Part shown: piece by piece, positions 1-7,428 of the stretch
How positions within the stretch are numbered: position 1 is the stretch's first letter
How the letters are laid out: every line of letters starts with the position of its first letter
Source: Caenimonas sp. SL110
GTDB taxonomy: Bacteria; Pseudomonadota; Gammaproteobacteria; Burkholderiales; Burkholderiaceae_C
Length of the DNA: 64,000 nucleotides
Assembly: GCF_001044395.1 (NCBI RefSeq)
Contig: NZ_JANU01000008.1
Location: forward strand, 1 to 64,000
Direction of reading: 5' to 3'
Position numbers and translations under genes: made by a program
Notes under the pieces: generated by a model
What the model was told of the DNA's origin: nothing
The model's input: the letters and a program-made list of their open reading frames with translations, nothing else
The model's database searches: none

Positions 1-30
1 GCGCGATTTGCGGCAGGGGGCCGATTACTT

Positions 31-104
31 CGCTTGATCCGCAATCCATGTATTCAACGGCCGTAGCCGCTTCGCGGTGGATGCCGGATCAAGTCCGGCA
101 TGAC
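31..104. repeat. REP-like palindromic element, copy 1
   Basis: Left arm reads CTTGATCCGCAATCCA and right arm GGATGCCGGATCAAGTCC followed by GGCATGAC. The two arms are imperfect reverse complements and can form a long hairpin. The same arms recur at 2450-2539, 2553-2635 and 7247-7331, always between genes. The left end of this copy has diverged. Confidence 0.75.
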
Positions 105-136
105 GGCGTGTGTTCAACCACCGTCCTGCCCGGCAA

Positions 137-472
137 TCAGTGCAAATCCAGCTTCGCCGTCTGACTCTGTTGCTTGCGATGCGCGATGCTCTTGAACGCA
201 ACGGCGCGTCCCAACAAAACCAGCACGACGATTCCGCTGACCATGCCGGCCGACACCGCATAACCACCTGCCACCACCGGGTCACCAGTGCCTTCGGTGA
301 GCATGTACAGCGTGCTGAGCGCCATCACCAGCATCGCAACCGCCGCGACAAAAAACGCGAGGAAGTCACCCAGCGACACTTTCTGTCCGCAGCGCGCGCA
401 CGACGAAATGTCGCTGAAAAAAAGCTTGGGCACATTGAGCATCGTGGTGCACTGGGGGCAGCGGTAATGCAT
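137..472 (-). CDS. Small zinc-ribbon membrane protein
   Basis: A 111-residue protein of unknown function. Its N-terminus has two CxxC knuckles (C5/C8 and C25/C28), as in zinc-ribbon proteins. Two hydrophobic stretches follow, at about residues 33-60 and 70-92, and are probably membrane helices. The tail is short and basic. It lies 84 nt downstream of psd on the same strand and could be co-transcribed with it. The zinc-ribbon plus two-helix layout is clear. The family is not recognised and the role is open. Confidence 0.75.
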   Translation of the reverse strand: MHYRCPQCTTMLNVPKLFFSDISSCARCGQKVSLGDFLAFFVAAVAMLVMALSTLYMLTEGTGDPVVAGGYAVSAGMVSGIVVLVLLGRAVAFKSIAHRKQQSQTAKLDLH

Positions 473-556
473 GTCGGGAGTTCCTCGCGAGGTGAACCCG
501 TTTTATAGCGAGAAACATGCCCGATGGGAAGCACTCGGCCAGGGGGTGACAGCCCC

Positions 557-1411
557 TCAGGCTGGCGACAGCACCGTCCCCATCGCCTCGCCCAGCCGCA
601 CCGGCCGCGTGGGCGCCCAGTCCTTTTGAAAGGTCACGACGTTCTTCGGGAACAGCATCACCACCGTCGACCCCAACAGAAAGCGCCCCATCTCCGCACC
701 TTTGGCAAGAACAATGTTCTGGTCGTCATAGCGCCAGTCGCGGATGTCGCGCGTGCGCGGCGGATTCACCTGCCCGTGCCAGACCGTCTCAACGCTGCCC
801 ACGATCGTGGCGCCCACCAGCACATTGATGAAGGGCCCGAAAGCCGTGTCGAACACGCACACCACCCGCTCGTTGCGCGCAAACAGGCTGGGCACATGGC
901 GCGCCGTGAGCGGGTTCACCGAGAACAGGTCGCCGGGCACATAAATCATGCGCTTCAGGCGTCCTTCGCAGGGCATGTGGATGCGGTGGTAGTCCTTGGG
1001 CGCGAGGTACAGCGTGGCGAAATGACCGTGGTCGAACTGATGGGCAAGCGCCTGGTCGCCGCCGACCAGCGCGCGCGTCGAATAGCTGTGGCCCTTGGCC
1101 TGGAAAATCTGGTCGTGCTCGATGGGGCCGAACTGGCTGATCGCCGCATCCACCGGACACACCAGCGGCGCATCGGCGATCGGCCGCGCGCCGTCCCGCA
1201 GGGGCCGCGTGAAAAACTCGTTGAAGCTCTTGTAGCTCTCAGGCCGCGGGTCGGCCGCCTCCTGCATGTTCACCTTGTACTTCGCGATGAAGTTGCGAAT
1301 GATCCAGTGCGTCAGCGCACCGCCTTGCATGCCGGCAACCAGCCCCGCAAACTGGGTGAGCAATCGCTTGGGCAGCAGGTACTGGGGCGTGACGGACAGG
1401 CGCGTGGACAT
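557..1411 (-). CDS. psd: Phosphatidylserine decarboxylase proenzyme
   Basis: Converts phosphatidylserine to phosphatidylethanolamine at the inner membrane. This is a pyruvoyl enzyme that cuts itself within an LGST motif. The motif is present near the C-terminus (FLLGSTVVMLFP), and cleavage before its Ser would leave a short alpha chain. Typical earlier blocks are the SFNEFFTRPLRDGARP segment, the VCPVDAAISQFG region and the YLAPKDYHRIHMP His motif. I start at MSTRLS (284 aa, usual family length). The open frame extends upstream to 1546, but that part would run into the divergent nodI start and looks non-homologous. Confidence 0.95.
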   Translation of the reverse strand: MSTRLSVTPQYLLPKRLLTQFAGLVAGMQGGALTHWIIRNFIAKYKVNMQEAADPRPESYKSFNEFFTRPLRDGARPIADAPLVCPVDAAISQFGPIEHDQIFQAKGHSYSTRALVGGDQALAHQFDHGHFATLYLAPKDYHRIHMPCEGRLKRMIYVPGDLFSVNPLTARHVPSLFARNERVVCVFDTAFGPFINVLVGATIVGSVETVWHGQVNPPRTRDIRDWRYDDQNIVLAKGAEMGRFLLGSTVVMLFPKNVVTFQKDWAPTRPVRLGEAMGTVLSPA

Positions 1412-1508
1412 GGGAGGCGGACGCGCGATCAGCGCAGATGAAGAGGACAGGCAGGAGTTTAGGCCCTCTGACACAATGGCGGGCCCGTTTGGCCAGTCCC
1501 TTGAGCCC

Positions 1509-2432
1509 ATGAGCGAACTCCTTTTTGAAGCCCGCAACCTCAGCAAGCGCTACGGCAGCACAACCGTGGTCGATGACCTGTCGTTCGGCATCGCGCCTGG
1601 CGAATGCCTGGGGGTGATCGGCCCCAACGGTGCAGGCAAGACCACGACGATCCGCATGTCGCTGGGCCACACGGTGCCCGATGAAGGCACGGTGAGCGCG
1701 CTGGGCTTTTCGATGCCGCAGGATGCCCTGAAAATCAAGGCGCACCTGGGCGTTGTCACCCAGTTCGACACGCTGGACCCCGATTTTTCCTGCGCAGAGA
1801 ACCTGCTCGTCTATGGCCGCTACTTCGGCATGAAAGACGCGCAGATCCGTGAACGCATCCCGCGCCTGCTGGAGTTCGCTGCGCTGTCGCACAAGGCCGA
1901 TGCCAAACCGGGCGAACTGTCAGGCGGCATGCGCAGGCGACTCAGCCTGGCGCGCGCGCTGGTAAACGACCCCAAGCTGCTCCTGCTCGACGAGCCGACC
2001 ACCGGGCTCGATCCGCAGGCGCGGCACCTCATGTGGGAGCGGCTTCAAGTGCTCTTGCAGCAGGGCAAGTCGATCCTGCTCACCACGCATTTCATGGATG
2101 AGGCCGAGCGGCTGTGCACGCGGCTGCTCGTGCTGGACCATGGCAAGAAGATCGCCGAGGGAAAGCCGCGCGATCTGATCGCCGAGCACCTGGAGCCGGA
2201 TGTTGTCGAAGCCTACGGCATCGGCGCGCTCGACCTGGTGAATTCGCCTTTGAAGTCGCTCGCTGCGCGGGTCGAGGTCAGTGGCGAGACGGTGTTTTTC
2301 TACACGCAGGACGCAAGGGCACTGCTGGAGGCGCTTTCGGCGTATCCGCGCTTGCGCACATTGCACCGCCCGGCCAACCTGGAGGACCTGTTCCTCAAGC
2401 TCACCGGCCGGCAGATCAGGGAGGAAGGATGA
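1509..2432 (+). CDS. nodI: ABC transporter ATP-binding protein, NodI type
   Basis: A 307-residue ATPase of the NodI/DRA exporter family. Walker A is GPNGAGKTTT, the signature is LSGGMRRRLSLARAL and Walker B is LLLLDEPTTGLD, followed by the H-loop LLTTHFMDEAERL. The SVSAL/FGM-type region after Walker A matches NodI rather than generic ABC proteins. The start ATG gives MSELLFEARNLSKRYG; the open frame upstream overlaps the divergent psd promoter region. The permease partner follows at 2647. In rhizobia NodIJ exports lipochitin oligosaccharides. In non-nodulating beta-proteobacteria the substrate is unknown, so the symbol marks the family, not nodulation. Confidence 0.9.
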   Translation: MSELLFEARNLSKRYGSTTVVDDLSFGIAPGECLGVIGPNGAGKTTTIRMSLGHTVPDEGTVSALGFSMPQDALKIKAHLGVVTQFDTLDPDFSCAENLLVYGRYFGMKDAQIRERIPRLLEFAALSHKADAKPGELSGGMRRRLSLARALVNDPKLLLLDEPTTGLDPQARHLMWERLQVLLQQGKSILLTTHFMDEAERLCTRLLVLDHGKKIAEGKPRDLIAEHLEPDVVEAYGIGALDLVNSPLKSLAARVEVSGETVFFYTQDARALLEALSAYPRLRTLHRPANLEDLFLKLTGRQIREEG

Positions 2433-2449
2433 ACTCATTGACCCCGGCT

Positions 2450-2539
2450 GTCATTGCGGACTCGATCCGCAATCCAGAGTGCGACAGATCACGCGCCGTC
2501 GCCGCTGCGCGGTGGATGCCGGATCGAGTCCGGCATGAC
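2450..2539. repeat. REP-like palindromic element, copy 2
   Basis: Begins GTCATTGCGGACTCGATCCGC and ends GGATGCCGGATCGAGTCC plus GGCATGAC, so the two ends pair as an imperfect long hairpin. It lies between nodI and nodJ, directly before copy 3. Confidence 0.85.
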
Positions 2540-2552
2540 AGGTACCGGGGCT

Positions 2553-2635
2553 GTCATTGCGGGCTTGACCCGCAATCCATGACTTCGAGCGGCGCTGCCG
2601 CTTCGCAGTGCACGCCCGTTCGCGCGCGGCATGAC
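2553..2635. repeat. REP-like palindromic element, copy 3
   Basis: Left arm GTCATTGCGGGCTTGACCCGC is intact. The right arm is eroded, keeping only GCGCGCGGCATGAC. Tandem with copy 2 in the 214-nt nodI-nodJ gap, where such hairpins could terminate or stabilise the transcript between the two transporter genes. Confidence 0.7.
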
Positions 2636-2646
2636 AGGGCTTTCGC

Positions 2647-3444
2647 ATGAACCCGTCCATCTGGCGCGCCCCCGACCTCTCCATGCGTTGGTGGCCCGTT
2701 TTCTTGCGCAACCTCCTCGTCTGGAAAAAGCTCGCGATCCCCAGCCTGGTCGGCAACATCGCAGAGCCGCTGATGTGGCTCGTTGCTTTCGGCTACGGCA
2801 TGGGCGCGCTGGTCGGAACGGTGAAAGTAGGTGACACCCCCGTGCCCTACATCCTGTTCCTGGCCAGCGGCTCGATCTGCATGAGCGCGATGAACGCCGC
2901 TTCCTTCGAGGCGCTCTACTCCGCTTTCTCGCGCATGCATGTGCAAAAGACCTGGGACGGCATCATGAACGCGCCCATCAGCCTGGACAACGTCGTCATG
3001 GCCGAGATGCTGTGGGCCGCGTTCAAGTCCCTGTTTACCGTGACGGCGATCCTCGTCGTGATGCTGGCGCTCGGCATCACCCACAGCCCCAAACTGCTCG
3101 CTGCCTGGCCGGTGCTCGGCGCAGCCGGGATCACCTTTGCATGCATCGCGCTCATCTTCAACGCGCTGGCCAAGGGCTACGACTTTTTCACCTACTACTT
3201 CACGCTGTTCCTCACACCGATGATGTTCCTGTCGGGCATCTTCTTTCCCCGTGAGCAATTGCCAGAGGTGGTGCGAATCATCTCGGACTGGCTGCCGCTG
3301 ACCAACGCGGTGGAACTCGTGCGGCCGATGTTCATGGACCAATGGCCGGCGCATCCGGTGCGGCATGCGCTCGTGCTGCTGGTGTACACCGTGGTCGCGT
3401 TCTGGATCGCGCTGGCCCTGACGCGCAAGCGCTTTCGCAGCTGA
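2647..3444 (+). CDS. nodJ: ABC-2 type permease, NodJ type
   Basis: A 265-residue inner-membrane permease and partner of the NodI ATPase upstream. The opening (WRAPDLSMRWWPVFLRNLLVWKK) and the PLMWLVAFGYGMG segment are typical of NodJ. About six hydrophobic stretches follow, and the conserved MMFLSGIFFPREQLPE loop lies before the last helices. It ends with a short basic tail. Separation from nodI by two palindromic repeats is unusual, since these genes normally abut. The exported substrate cannot be read from sequence. Confidence 0.9.
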   Translation: MNPSIWRAPDLSMRWWPVFLRNLLVWKKLAIPSLVGNIAEPLMWLVAFGYGMGALVGTVKVGDTPVPYILFLASGSICMSAMNAASFEALYSAFSRMHVQKTWDGIMNAPISLDNVVMAEMLWAAFKSLFTVTAILVVMLALGITHSPKLLAAWPVLGAAGITFACIALIFNALAKGYDFFTYYFTLFLTPMMFLSGIFFPREQLPEVVRIISDWLPLTNAVELVRPMFMDQWPAHPVRHALVLLVYTVVAFWIALALTRKRFRS

Positions 3445-3449
3445 GCATC

Positions 3450-3953
3450 ATGGCAGCGCCGCAGATTCCCGCAGACGTCGTGGCGCTGATGGCGCGCGGC
3501 ATCTCGGTGATTGCCGCGTCGTGCGATGCGTCCTCGCGGCCATCGATCATGCGGGCGGTGGGCAGCCTGGTCGAAGACGAGGCAAAACCCGGATCGCTGC
3601 GCATCACCATCTTTGTCTCGCGCAGGCAATCGGCGCAGCTGGTGCAGGATGTCTCGGCCAATGGTCACATCGCCGTGGTGTTCAGCGAACCCGCGACGCA
3701 CCGCACGGTGCAGGTCAAGGCCACGAAGGCCAGAGTGCGCAACGCTGCCGCCACCGACGAGCCCGCGCTTGCACGCTATCTGGCCTCGATGGAAATCGAG
3801 ATCGCGCGTGTGGGTTACGGCCCGCACATGACCCGCGCAATGCTCGCGCACCGGCTCGAAGACCTGGTTGCGATCAGCTTCGCGCCCGAACAGGCGTTTG
3901 ACCAGACGCCCGGCCCCAAGGCGGGCGCATCCCTGGATGAGGGCCGCGCATGA
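3450..3953 (+). CDS. Pyridoxamine-phosphate-oxidase-like split-barrel protein
   Basis: A 167-residue protein with the look of the flavin-binding split beta-barrel family: an opening helix (PQIPADVVALMARGISVIAAS), then beta-rich segments such as ITIFVSRRQSAQLVQDVSANGHIAVVFSEP, typical of PNPOx-like proteins. No catalytic assignment is possible. It starts five bases after nodJ and its last four bases (ATGA) overlap the next gene, so translation of the two is probably coupled. The downstream gene carries a second domain of the same type, so the two may work as partners. Confidence 0.75.
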   Translation: MAAPQIPADVVALMARGISVIAASCDASSRPSIMRAVGSLVEDEAKPGSLRITIFVSRRQSAQLVQDVSANGHIAVVFSEPATHRTVQVKATKARVRNAAATDEPALARYLASMEIEIARVGYGPHMTRAMLAHRLEDLVAISFAPEQAFDQTPGPKAGASLDEGRA

Positions 3954-5290
3954 CGTCGACCCAGCTGTTCGACATCCGGCCCTGCCTGGAAGGCGCGATC
4001 CCCGCGGTGATGGCGACCTGCTCTGCCGATGGCACGCCCAACGTCGCCTACATCTCGCAGGTCTACTACGTGGACGAGCGGCATGTGGCGCTGTCGTTCC
4101 AGTTCTTCAACAAGACGCGCCAGAACATACTGGCCAATCCGCGTGCGACGGTGCTGGTGACGCATCCGCGCACGGCCTCGTTCTATCGGCTGCACATTCG
4201 CTACCTTCGCACCGAAAGCCAGGGGCCGCTCTACGAAGGCATGAAAGCGCAACTGGCGGGCATCGCTTCGCACTCGGGCATGGACGGCGTGTTCAGGCTG
4301 CTCGGCTCCGATATCTACCTGGTCGAGCAGGTCGAGGCCGTGGAGGGCGACCCGCTGCCGGCGCCGCCGCCGCGCTCGGGCCTGTTGCAGGCTGTTCGCA
4401 GGTGCAGCGAAAAACTCTCGCGTTGCGCATCGATGGACGACGCACTCAACGCCGTGCTGGGCACGCTGGCCGATGGCGCCGGCGTGCAGCACGCGATGGT
4501 GCTGATGCTCGACAGCCTCACGCAGCGCCTGTACACCGTCGCGAGTGCGGGCTATCCCACGTCGGGTATCGGATCGGAAATCGGCGTGGGCCAGGGCGTG
4601 ATCGGCGTGGCCGCGCGCGAACAGACACCGGTGCGGATCATGCACATGACCAACGCGGCCATCTACAGCCAGGCGATGCGCAGCAGCCTGGAGTCGAACG
4701 TGCCCGACCTCGATGCTGCAACCGAGATTCCATACCCCGGACTCGCGCAACCGCACAGCCAGCTGGCGGTGCCGGTGTTGTCTGCGGGACGGCTGCTGGG
4801 TGTGCTGTTCGTTGAAAGCCCGCTCGACCTGCAGTTCGACTACCAGGACGAAGACATGCTGGTCGCGATTGCCGGGCATCTCGGCGCGGCCATCGACCTG
4901 CTGCAGGTGACCACCGAAACGTCCGAGGCCAGTGCGCCCGCACCAGCCTCGCAATCACACACGCCCGGCGCAGCTTTGCAAGTGCGCCACTTCGCCAGCA
5001 ACGACAGCATCTTCATCGACGACATCTACCTGATCAAAGGCGTGGCCGGCGCGATCTTGTGGAAGCTGCTGCGCGACTACACGCAGACCGGCCGCACCGA
5101 GTTCTCCAACCGCGAACTGCGCCTGGACGCTTCCATCGGCCTGCCGGATGTCAGCGACAACCTCGAAGCGCGGCTGGTGCTACTTCGCAAACGGCTGGCC
5201 GAGTTCGGGAGCGGTATCAGGGTTGAGAAGACGGGGCGGGGGCGGTTTGGGCTGTTGGTGCACAGGGCGATAGTGCTGAAGGATGGATGA
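3950..5290 (+). CDS. PNPOx-like and GAF domain fusion protein
   Basis: A 446-residue multidomain protein. Residues 1-125 form a PNPOx-like split barrel (AIPAVMATCSADGTPNVAYIS opening, then FFNKTRQNILANPRATVLV). Residues 150-315 are a GAF sensory domain (IGVGQGVIGVAAREQTPVRI, then QLAVPVLSAGRLLGVLFVE). After a Pro/Ala-rich linker, about residues 340-446 resemble a winged-helix or adenylate-cyclase-associated segment (GAILWKLLRDYTQTGRTEFSNREL) that could bind DNA or RNA. ATGA overlap with the preceding gene suggests coupled translation. Likely a cytoplasmic redox or ligand sensor; the signal and output are unknown. Confidence 0.75.
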   Translation: MTSTQLFDIRPCLEGAIPAVMATCSADGTPNVAYISQVYYVDERHVALSFQFFNKTRQNILANPRATVLVTHPRTASFYRLHIRYLRTESQGPLYEGMKAQLAGIASHSGMDGVFRLLGSDIYLVEQVEAVEGDPLPAPPPRSGLLQAVRRCSEKLSRCASMDDALNAVLGTLADGAGVQHAMVLMLDSLTQRLYTVASAGYPTSGIGSEIGVGQGVIGVAAREQTPVRIMHMTNAAIYSQAMRSSLESNVPDLDAATEIPYPGLAQPHSQLAVPVLSAGRLLGVLFVESPLDLQFDYQDEDMLVAIAGHLGAAIDLLQVTTETSEASAPAPASQSHTPGAALQVRHFASNDSIFIDDIYLIKGVAGAILWKLLRDYTQTGRTEFSNRELRLDASIGLPDVSDNLEARLVLLRKRLAEFGSGIRVEKTGRGRFGLLVHRAIVLKDG

Positions 5291-5301
5291 AGTCGTTGCG
5301 A

Positions 5302-5328
5302 ATATTTCGATAGTTTCGTATATTTCGA
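5302..5328 (+). promoter_or_regulatory. Putative autoregulatory operator of the toxin-antitoxin pair
   Basis: The 9-mer ATATTTCGA occurs at 5302-5310 and again at 5320-5328, with a related AGTTTCG between them. The stretch is strikingly AT-rich for this GC-rich region and ends three bases before the antitoxin ATG. Repeats in this place usually bind the antitoxin. This also argues against starting the antitoxin at the in-frame ATG at 5283. Confidence 0.5.
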
Positions 5329-5330
5329 CG

Positions 5331-5792
5331 ATGAACCAACAAGTCCTGGACCCTGCCAGCGAAGCTGAAGCCGAAATGGCCGGTGCAGCACGAGCCTGCC
5401 TCGTCGCCGCCCTGGACCACTCGAACGCCAAGCAGATCAAGGTCACCATCGAACTTGACGGCGTCAGCGAAGCACCGGTGCTCACGCTGCCACCGCGCGC
5501 GCTCAGATTTCTTGCCGAAGTCCTGCGGCAAATGGCCAAGCGCGAACCCATGCTGCTGGTGCCGCAAAAGCTGGAACTGACGACGCAAGAAGCTGCAGCG
5601 CTCCTGAACGTCTCACGCCCCTTCGTCATCAAGGAAATACAGGCTGGCCGCATCAAGTGCAGGCTGGTCAATCGGCACCGCCGGATCGAGTTCGAAGAGC
5701 TCATGCGCTACCAGCAAGACCAGAAAAAGCGCTCAGAAGAAGCACTCGAAAAGTTGAGCAGGATTTCCAGCGAGATGGGTGAAGAACTCTGA
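5331..5792 (+). CDS. Antitoxin with excisionase-type HTH domain
   Basis: A 153-residue likely antitoxin. The N-terminal half is acidic and helical. Residues about 80-130 form a MerR/excisionase-like DNA-binding domain: LTTQEAAALLNVSRPFVIKEIQAGRIKCRLVNRHRRI, the usual helix-turn-helix plus wing. The charged C-terminal helix (QQDQKKRSEEALEKLSRIS) could wrap around the toxin. Its stop and the toxin start share one base (TGATG). No clear Shine-Dalgarno precedes the ATG chosen, which was picked because upstream sequence looks like an operator. Confidence 0.85.
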   Translation: MNQQVLDPASEAEAEMAGAARACLVAALDHSNAKQIKVTIELDGVSEAPVLTLPPRALRFLAEVLRQMAKREPMLLVPQKLELTTQEAAALLNVSRPFVIKEIQAGRIKCRLVNRHRRIEFEELMRYQQDQKKRSEEALEKLSRISSEMGEEL

Positions 5793-6367
5793 TGGCGGGA
5801 AGTGCGCGATATACGGCAGTGCTCGATGCCAACGTGTTGTACCCGGCCCTGCTGCGAGATCTCTTGCTAAGCCTTGCGCATGCAGATCTCTACAGCGCCA
5901 AGTGGACGCCACACATCAGGGACGAATGGACCCGTTCGCTATTGAGGGACAGGCCGACGATGACAGAGAAAATTCGAATGGCCGCCTCTGCAATGGAAGA
6001 AGCAATTCCCGACTGCCTCGTCACCGGCTACGAGCACCTCATCGAGGGGCTGACGCTTCCTGATCCGGACGACAGGCATGTACTTGCGGCTGCAATCGCC
6101 GGACATGCAGACGCGATCGTGACCTGGAACGAGAAAGACTTTCCGAACGAAGTCGTCGATGCATTTGGAATCGAACTACAGACTCCGGATGAATTCGTCC
6201 TGAATCAGATCATGTTGCGTGGGGCGGTAGCGCTCTCGGCGATCAAGGCGATGCGTGAGCGCTGGGGCAGACCGCAAGTCACCGCAGTGGCGCTTGTCGA
6301 TCTGCTCGAAAAGAGGGGCCTGCCTCAAACCGCCGCCCACTTGCGCGACGTGGTCACGCTGATTTAA
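5792..6367 (+). CDS. PIN-domain toxin
   Basis: A 191-residue PIN-fold ribonuclease, the probable toxin of the pair. The first acidic residue sits in the strand AVLDANVLYP. Further conserved acids are in the DPDDRHVLAAAI block and in the ADAIVTWNEKDFP strand, which together build the metal site. The C-terminal 55 residues are an extra helical region. One-base overlap with the antitoxin gene supports a single operon. PIN toxins cut specific RNAs; the target here cannot be predicted. Convergent with the hemerythrin-like gene, with only 10 nt between stops. Confidence 0.87.
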   Translation: MAGSARYTAVLDANVLYPALLRDLLLSLAHADLYSAKWTPHIRDEWTRSLLRDRPTMTEKIRMAASAMEEAIPDCLVTGYEHLIEGLTLPDPDDRHVLAAAIAGHADAIVTWNEKDFPNEVVDAFGIELQTPDEFVLNQIMLRGAVALSAIKAMRERWGRPQVTAVALVDLLEKRGLPQTAAHLRDVVTLI

Positions 6368-6377
6368 GTCGCATCAG

Positions 6378-7085
6378 TCAGCGCCCCAGCCCATTCACCA
6401 GCTTCGCCCATTCCCCCTCGGTCAGGTGCGGCCGGATCACATCCAGCGCCGCGCCAAACGCGGGAGCCGGTGCATTCGCGCGCATGTCGGCGAGCATGCC
6501 CACGCGCTCGGCGGGATTCATGAACGGCACCATCCAGCGCAGCACGCCCATCATCTCTTGCGGCGGGATGGATGCCACGAGTGCGCCGTGTACTTGCGCC
6601 AGTTCGGCGTCGGTGTAGCGTGCCCACAGCACGGCGTTGTGCGCGGTCTCTTCGACGTGCATGTGCTGGAAGTTATCGGCGATGAAGAGCGCCAGATTGC
6701 GATACAGGTTCTGCGCGCCCGCTGCACGAAGCTCCTGGGGCGCATTCAGCAAGGCGGTGCAGGCGTCTGCCAGCTGGCCGATGTGGCGTTCGTGGTCCTG
6801 GTGCTCGTGGCCGACCTGCGCCGACGCGCCGGGTGCGCGTGCCTCGATTGCCGTGTGCACGAAATCGTTTTCGTGCTTGAGGTGCGCACGACAGAAATCC
6901 ATCAACTCCAGCACGCGCTGCGTGGTCTGCGCGAGTTCAAGTTCGTCATGGGCATCCATGCGCCCTACAGCCAGCAGCGTGTCGGCCATCAGCGCGCGCA
7001 GTGCCTTGTGGATGCCGGAGTACATATCCAGGCGCGGAGCCTGCGCTGCGGCGACGTGTTGCAGCTCTTTCTGATCGATGTTCAT
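6378..7085 (-). CDS. Hemerythrin-like HHE domain protein
   Basis: A 235-residue four-helix-bundle protein. Iron-binding candidates are spaced as in HHE proteins: His in SGIHKALRALM, then FCRAHLKHENDFVH, HEHQDHERH and HMHVEETAHN. Such cytoplasmic proteins bind a di-iron centre and sense or carry O2 or NO. The start at MNIDQKEL was chosen because a purine-rich AAGAAAC sits just upstream. The frame extends to 7136 without support. A GAACGAAAG-type purine tract and AT-rich sequence (7180-7215) upstream may hold its promoter. Confidence 0.8.
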   Translation of the reverse strand: MNIDQKELQHVAAAQAPRLDMYSGIHKALRALMADTLLAVGRMDAHDELELAQTTQRVLELMDFCRAHLKHENDFVHTAIEARAPGASAQVGHEHQDHERHIGQLADACTALLNAPQELRAAGAQNLYRNLALFIADNFQHMHVEETAHNAVLWARYTDAELAQVHGALVASIPPQEMMGVLRWMVPFMNPAERVGMLADMRANAPAPAFGAALDVIRPHLTEGEWAKLVNGLGR

Positions 7086-7246
7086 TGCAAGTTTCTTTCG
7101 TTCTTCTGGCGCAGCGCACCATGCCCTGCAAACCATGAACGCAAGTCTAGAAATCCGGATCGAAACGCGCCGCTAAGAATTGCTTAAGCAATTGCTAAAG
7201 AAATCTTAAATGGCGACCTGATGGCCATCGCGCTGGCTTTTTGGCT

Positions 7247-7331
7247 GTCATTGCGGACCTGATCCGCAATCCATCTTTGATCAAGCGCAGCTTCCGCTTC
7301 GCGGTGGATGCCGGATCGAGTCCGGCATGAC
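7247..7331. repeat. REP-like palindromic element, copy 4
   Basis: The best preserved copy: GTCATTGCGGACCTGATCCGC at the left, GGATGCCGGATCGAGTCC plus GGCATGAC at the right. It occupies most of the 343-nt gap between the divergent hemerythrin-like gene and tldD. The rest of that gap holds AT-rich sequence near 7180-7215 and a GC hairpin at 7383-7403. Confidence 0.85.
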
Positions 7332-7382
7332 AGCCCGAGAGGGACTGCGGACACGCTCAAACGCCCTGCTGTAAGCTGATGC

Positions 7383-7403
7383 CCCGGCCGCCATCCGGCC
7401 GGG
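7383..7403 (+). other. GC-rich hairpin in tldD leader
   Basis: CCCGGCC and GGCCGGG pair as a 7-bp stem around a 7-nt loop. It ends 25 nt before the tldD-like ATG and just before the GGAG ribosome site at 7420. There is no T-run, so it is not a standard terminator. It could be a leader structure; function is unproven. Confidence 0.35.
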
Positions 7404-7428
7404 TAAATTGATTTGATCGGAGCCAGGC

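Noticed and set aside
5779-6063. Alternative frame overlapping the PIN toxin
   Set aside because: Shadow of the toxin gene, which has proper acidic motifs and a one-base overlap with the antitoxin.
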